Under the pieces are notes generated by a model. The model had not been told where the DNA came from, searched no databases, and saw only the letters and a list, made by a program, of their open reading frames with translations. Positions 61,549 to 64,000 of a stretch of 64,000 bases of DNA are shown piece by piece. The translations under genes were made by a program, and so were the position numbers. Position 1 is the first letter of the stretch. Every line of letters begins with the position of its first letter. This DNA comes from Flavobacteriaceae bacterium HL-DH10 (GTDB lineage Bacteria > Bacteroidota > Bacteroidia > Flavobacteriales > Flavobacteriaceae). The stretch lies in NCBI GenBank assembly GCA_031826515.1, contig CP134536.1, positions 2,486,501 through 2,550,500 of the forward strand. Direction: 5' to 3'.

Positions 61549-63836
61549 TAAAAAATATAATTTAAGCTAATGCCAGTATAATAATTATTGGGATTCCCAG
61601 GGTAGTAGTAACGTGGTGCATTGCCACCAAATCCTGAAGCATTTATTAATATTTGAGACGCATAGGTTTCATTAAAGATATTGTTTAAACCAATATATAG
61701 ATTCAATTTTAGCTTTTTATTAAGATTTTTTTTGAATCCAAACTTAAGATTTGTTAGGTTATAACTGTTAGTGTATAAGCTATTAGAGTCTGTTATTGGC
61801 ATACGTCCTATATATTGAAAATTTATATTTCCATAGAACCCTACAGTTGATTCGATATCCATACCTGCATTAAAAATTTTAGAAGGAACACCTGTTAAAT
61901 CATTTCCAGAAAAATCATTTTCATCATCAATAAATTCTTTGAAGGTGAAATTATTATATGTATAATTTGTGAAGGTGCTTATTGTTAAGGCTTCATTCTG
62001 TAACCATATATAGTTTAAAGATATTTCTAAACCATCATGTTGCGTTTTTCCTGCGTTGATACCAATATATTCATCTTCAGCAATACGTCTAGAAACCAGA
62101 AGGTTTTTTATGTCTAAGCGGTAGATAGCAAGGTTAAATTGTAACTTTTTATTAAGTGTAGAACCACGTGTTCCTATTTCAAAATTCCAACCAGTTTCAG
62201 GTTTTAGATTAGTGTTTATTTGTCCGTCTGGTAATAAGGTTTCTGATAGTGTAATAGGAGAAAAACCATGACTTATATTTGAAAAAAGACTCACATTATT
62301 TGAAATTAAATGCGATATACCAAGTTTTGGAGATAGAATGTTTTTGAATTTATAACGACCTGATTGATCGGTATTAGTTTCTGAAATTGTAAATCTATCA
62401 TCTAATTTATAAGACGTTTCATTTAAGTTTAAGCCAATTGAAAGTGTTGTATTTTCTGAAAACTCATAATTAGTTTCAAAGAATAGATTATAATAATTTC
62501 TTTTTTCTTTAAAATTTGACAATTCTAAACCCTTAACACTTCCTATGCCAGAAGGGAAATCTTCGTATAAGTTTTCAAAAGTTTTGTATTTATAATCGTC
62601 CTTAAAAAGTTCACCACCAAAAGTGTAATCTAGTTTTTTATTAAACAGTTTTGTTTGTCCTAAAAACCTAGAACGCATTCCAATTCCGATAGTATTTTCT
62701 TTTAAAATATTAAAAGGTCTAGGCTCATAAGCATTTCTAAAAGAAGAGAAAATACTTGTTATTTGCTTTAAACTATTAGTGTACTCATGTTTCCATGATA
62801 AACCAAAAACACCTCTTTTTGAATCTTCAAAGCCCTGAGCTTGTTTCCATGTAAAGGCCGCAGACTTTGGATTATTTATAAACGCAGATTCATTTATTGA
62901 ACTTGGAATAAAAGCTTTTAAATCGACATAGCTAGCTAAAAATGAAATCTCATCTTTTTTTGTTAAAAAATGATTAGAGCTTAAGGTAAATGTTTGCCTG
63001 TCATATTTATTATTCTCTCGGTAGCCATCACTATGTGTATTACTATAAATAGCACTGTAACTGTTTTTGGCTGTACCATGATTTAAGTTAATGATTCCTT
63101 TTGTTAATCCAAAGGATCCAATTATTAAATCATTATTAATACTCGATGTATTTAAATAAGCGTTTTTAGGTGTTATGTTAATAGTCCCACCAAGTCCTGC
63201 ACCATATTCGCTAGAGGTCGTTCCTTTTATAATTTCGAAACGAGATATAGATGCTAATTCAAAATCTTCAATATTAGTTTCTCCGCTGCCATTAGTTAAT
63301 GGAATATCTTTAAAATATGCTCTAATTTTTGCCGTACCAAATAAATTTCTTGATCCAATGCCTCTAATAGTAATTCTATTGGTGTTAAGTGCTCCACTTT
63401 GCATAAAAACCCCTGGTGTTCTATTTAAAACAGAGGCGAAGTTTATACTATTTGAGCGTTCAATGTCTTTTAATGAAATTAAGCTAATTGATTTTGTTGA
63501 CTTTTTTAGTTTTTTAGGAATATGATTTGCATTAATAATAATTTCATTTAATTCTGAAGGATTAATGCTTAATGCAATAATATAATATTTGTCTTTTTTT
63601 AATGAAACAACTTTGTCAAAATAACCTGCTTTTTTTAAAATATAAGTTCCTGCCTTTAATATCTTGAAATATTCATTTGAGTTTGACATTAAAGAATCGT
63701 TTGTTTGACTATTAATTATTTTAACATCATGCAGAGTTTCTTTACTGTCATTATCAATTATTTTAATTTGACCATAACTGAATAAAGTTAGACAAATAGC
63801 AAGTAAAGTGAGTAGTTTTAATTTTTTAGAATACAA
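61548..63836 (-). CDS. TonB-dependent outer-membrane receptor
   Basis: 762 residues. After a signal peptide and a short carboxypeptidase-like N-terminal domain comes the plug: LKDIERSNSINFASVLNRTPGVFMQSG, then NRITIRGIGSRNLFGT and RFEIIKGTTSSEYGAGLGGTINI. The 22-stranded barrel ends with the aromatic LNYIF terminus. Barrel motifs such as LKPETGWNFEIGTRG are typical. It imports a siderophore, vitamin or, given the sugar dehydrogenase beside it, possibly the PQQ cofactor or a substrate. No SusD partner is near. It shares one transcript with the two downstream genes. Confidence 0.93.
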   Translation of the reverse strand: MYSKKLKLLTLLAICLTLFSYGQIKIIDNDSKETLHDVKIINSQTNDSLMSNSNEYFKILKAGTYILKKAGYFDKVVSLKKDKYYIIALSINPSELNEIIINANHIPKKLKKSTKSISLISLKDIERSNSINFASVLNRTPGVFMQSGALNTNRITIRGIGSRNLFGTAKIRAYFKDIPLTNGSGETNIEDFELASISRFEIIKGTTSSEYGAGLGGTINITPKNAYLNTSSINNDLIIGSFGLTKGIINLNHGTAKNSYSAIYSNTHSDGYRENNKYDRQTFTLSSNHFLTKKDEISFLASYVDLKAFIPSSINESAFINNPKSAAFTWKQAQGFEDSKRGVFGLSWKHEYTNSLKQITSIFSSFRNAYEPRPFNILKENTIGIGMRSRFLGQTKLFNKKLDYTFGGELFKDDYKYKTFENLYEDFPSGIGSVKGLELSNFKEKRNYYNLFFETNYEFSENTTLSIGLNLNETSYKLDDRFTISETNTDQSGRYKFKNILSPKLGISHLISNNVSLFSNISHGFSPITLSETLLPDGQINTNLKPETGWNFEIGTRGSTLNKKLQFNLAIYRLDIKNLLVSRRIAEDEYIGINAGKTQHDGLEISLNYIWLQNEALTISTFTNYTYNNFTFKEFIDDENDFSGNDLTGVPSKIFNAGMDIESTVGFYGNINFQYIGRMPITDSNSLYTNSYNLTNLKFGFKKNLNKKLKLNLYIGLNNIFNETYASQILINASGFGGNAPRYYYPGNPNNYYTGISLNYIF

Positions 63837-63928
63837 CTGGAATCATTTTTTGTTTGATATGCTAAATTATAGATTTTAAATAGTTATTTAGTTTTATTCT
63901 TTGTTGAATATTTTCTTTAAAAATTAAT

Positions 63929-63957
63929 TTGTAAAATGAATAAATAAAGTATATTTG
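63929..63957 (+). promoter_or_regulatory. Promoter of the terminal tRNA gene
   Basis: TTG at 63929-63931 and TATATTTG at 63950-63957 are separated by 18 bases, an excellent match to the Bacteroidota pattern. The tRNA starts 24 bases after the -7 box. Confidence 0.78.
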
Positions 63958-63980
63958 CAGCCTGTTACAAGATAACCAAT

Positions 63981-64000
63981 TCGGGGTGTAGCGTAGCCCG
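63981..64000 (+). tRNA. tRNA, 5' end only (probably tRNA-Pro)
   Basis: TCGGGGTGTAGCGTAGCCCG fits the start of a tRNA: a 7-base acceptor arm (TCGGGGT), the two-base linker and a D-arm beginning GTAGCGTAGCCCG. The same 5' end is known from flavobacterial tRNA-Pro (TGG). The window ends before the anticodon, so the amino acid is a judgement from that similarity. A strong promoter lies directly upstream. Confidence 0.7.

Noticed and set aside
62164-62181. parS-like sequence GAACCACGTGTTCC inside the TonB receptor gene
   Set aside because: Only the central CACGTG and parts of the arms match the parS consensus; it codes for conserved residues of the receptor barrel and is 5 kb from parAB with no second site.
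1-64000. CRISPR array or riboswitch
   Set aside because: No regularly spaced direct repeats were found, and the leaders of ribH, nqrA and the TonB receptor do not show the conserved FMN or cobalamin riboswitch cores.

Overview
The window is AT-rich chromosomal DNA from a member of the Bacteroidota, almost certainly a marine-type Flavobacteriaceae. Three kinds of evidence support this. First, the gene content: a type IX secretion (T9SS) plug protein, a T9SS-sorted surface protein, gliding-associated GldI, a complete nqrABCDEF operon, DUF5683, DUF6122, WbqC and a TonB-dependent receptor. Second, the promoters: recognisable ones carry the Bacteroidota -7 element TAnnTTTG. Third, Shine-Dalgarno sequences are mostly absent. 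Nearly all genes look like ordinary core genome.

Layout. 1-3261: tail of an AI-2E family exporter, then an AraC regulator, a stand-alone receiver protein and a CHASE3/PAS histidine kinase. 3446-6913: nine small envelope genes in one direction (lipoproteins, lmo0937-like, YtxH, holin-like, beta-barrel, DUF1328), which read like a stress regulon. 7204-7684: a wrecked IS1182-family transposase. 7832-11878: aminotransferase, desaturase, rsmG and a TPR protein. 12183-17087: a 1634-residue secreted LamG protein. 17107-24980: an accessory zone in which minus-strand genes (TauE/SafE, DUF2306, nitronate monooxygenase, a HEPN-like protein) sit among core genes (pruA, NRDE) and are separated by long imperfect palindromes. 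25000-26755: apaG and the T9SS plug gene.

26923-35932: nqrABCDEF with a cytochrome c, two small proteins that neighbour nqr, and apbE, whose product attaches FMN to NqrB and NqrC. 35973-40514: DUF423, DUF192, lgt, two peptidyl-prolyl isomerases and a DHH phosphoesterase, largely lipoprotein and envelope biogenesis. 40603-44158: ndk, three tandem cold-shock genes, DUF721/DciA, a 2H phosphoesterase and recF. 44297-51010: a TPR protein, ribH, two small paralogous membrane proteins, mutL, two rhomboids and a membrane endonuclease-like protein. 51063-56730: DUF6122, WbqC, lepB, dapB, DUF5683, parB, parA. 56904-59842: lipoprotein, mutA, divIC, udk. 59909-63836: cytochrome c, sugar dehydrogenase and TonB receptor. 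The window ends in the first 20 bases of a tRNA, probably tRNA-Pro.

Three genes (a cytochrome c, a small membrane protein and recF) are each broken by exactly one base in a poly-A tract and become full-length when that base is corrected. This points to homopolymer sequencing error, or less likely to slippage-based control. The most unusual structure is the cassette-like accessory zone at about 21976-24686. There, gene ends carry matched inverted repeats and the intergenic elements fold into multi-stem structures sharing a TATACATTGT edge. No integrase is present in the window, so mobility is an inference.
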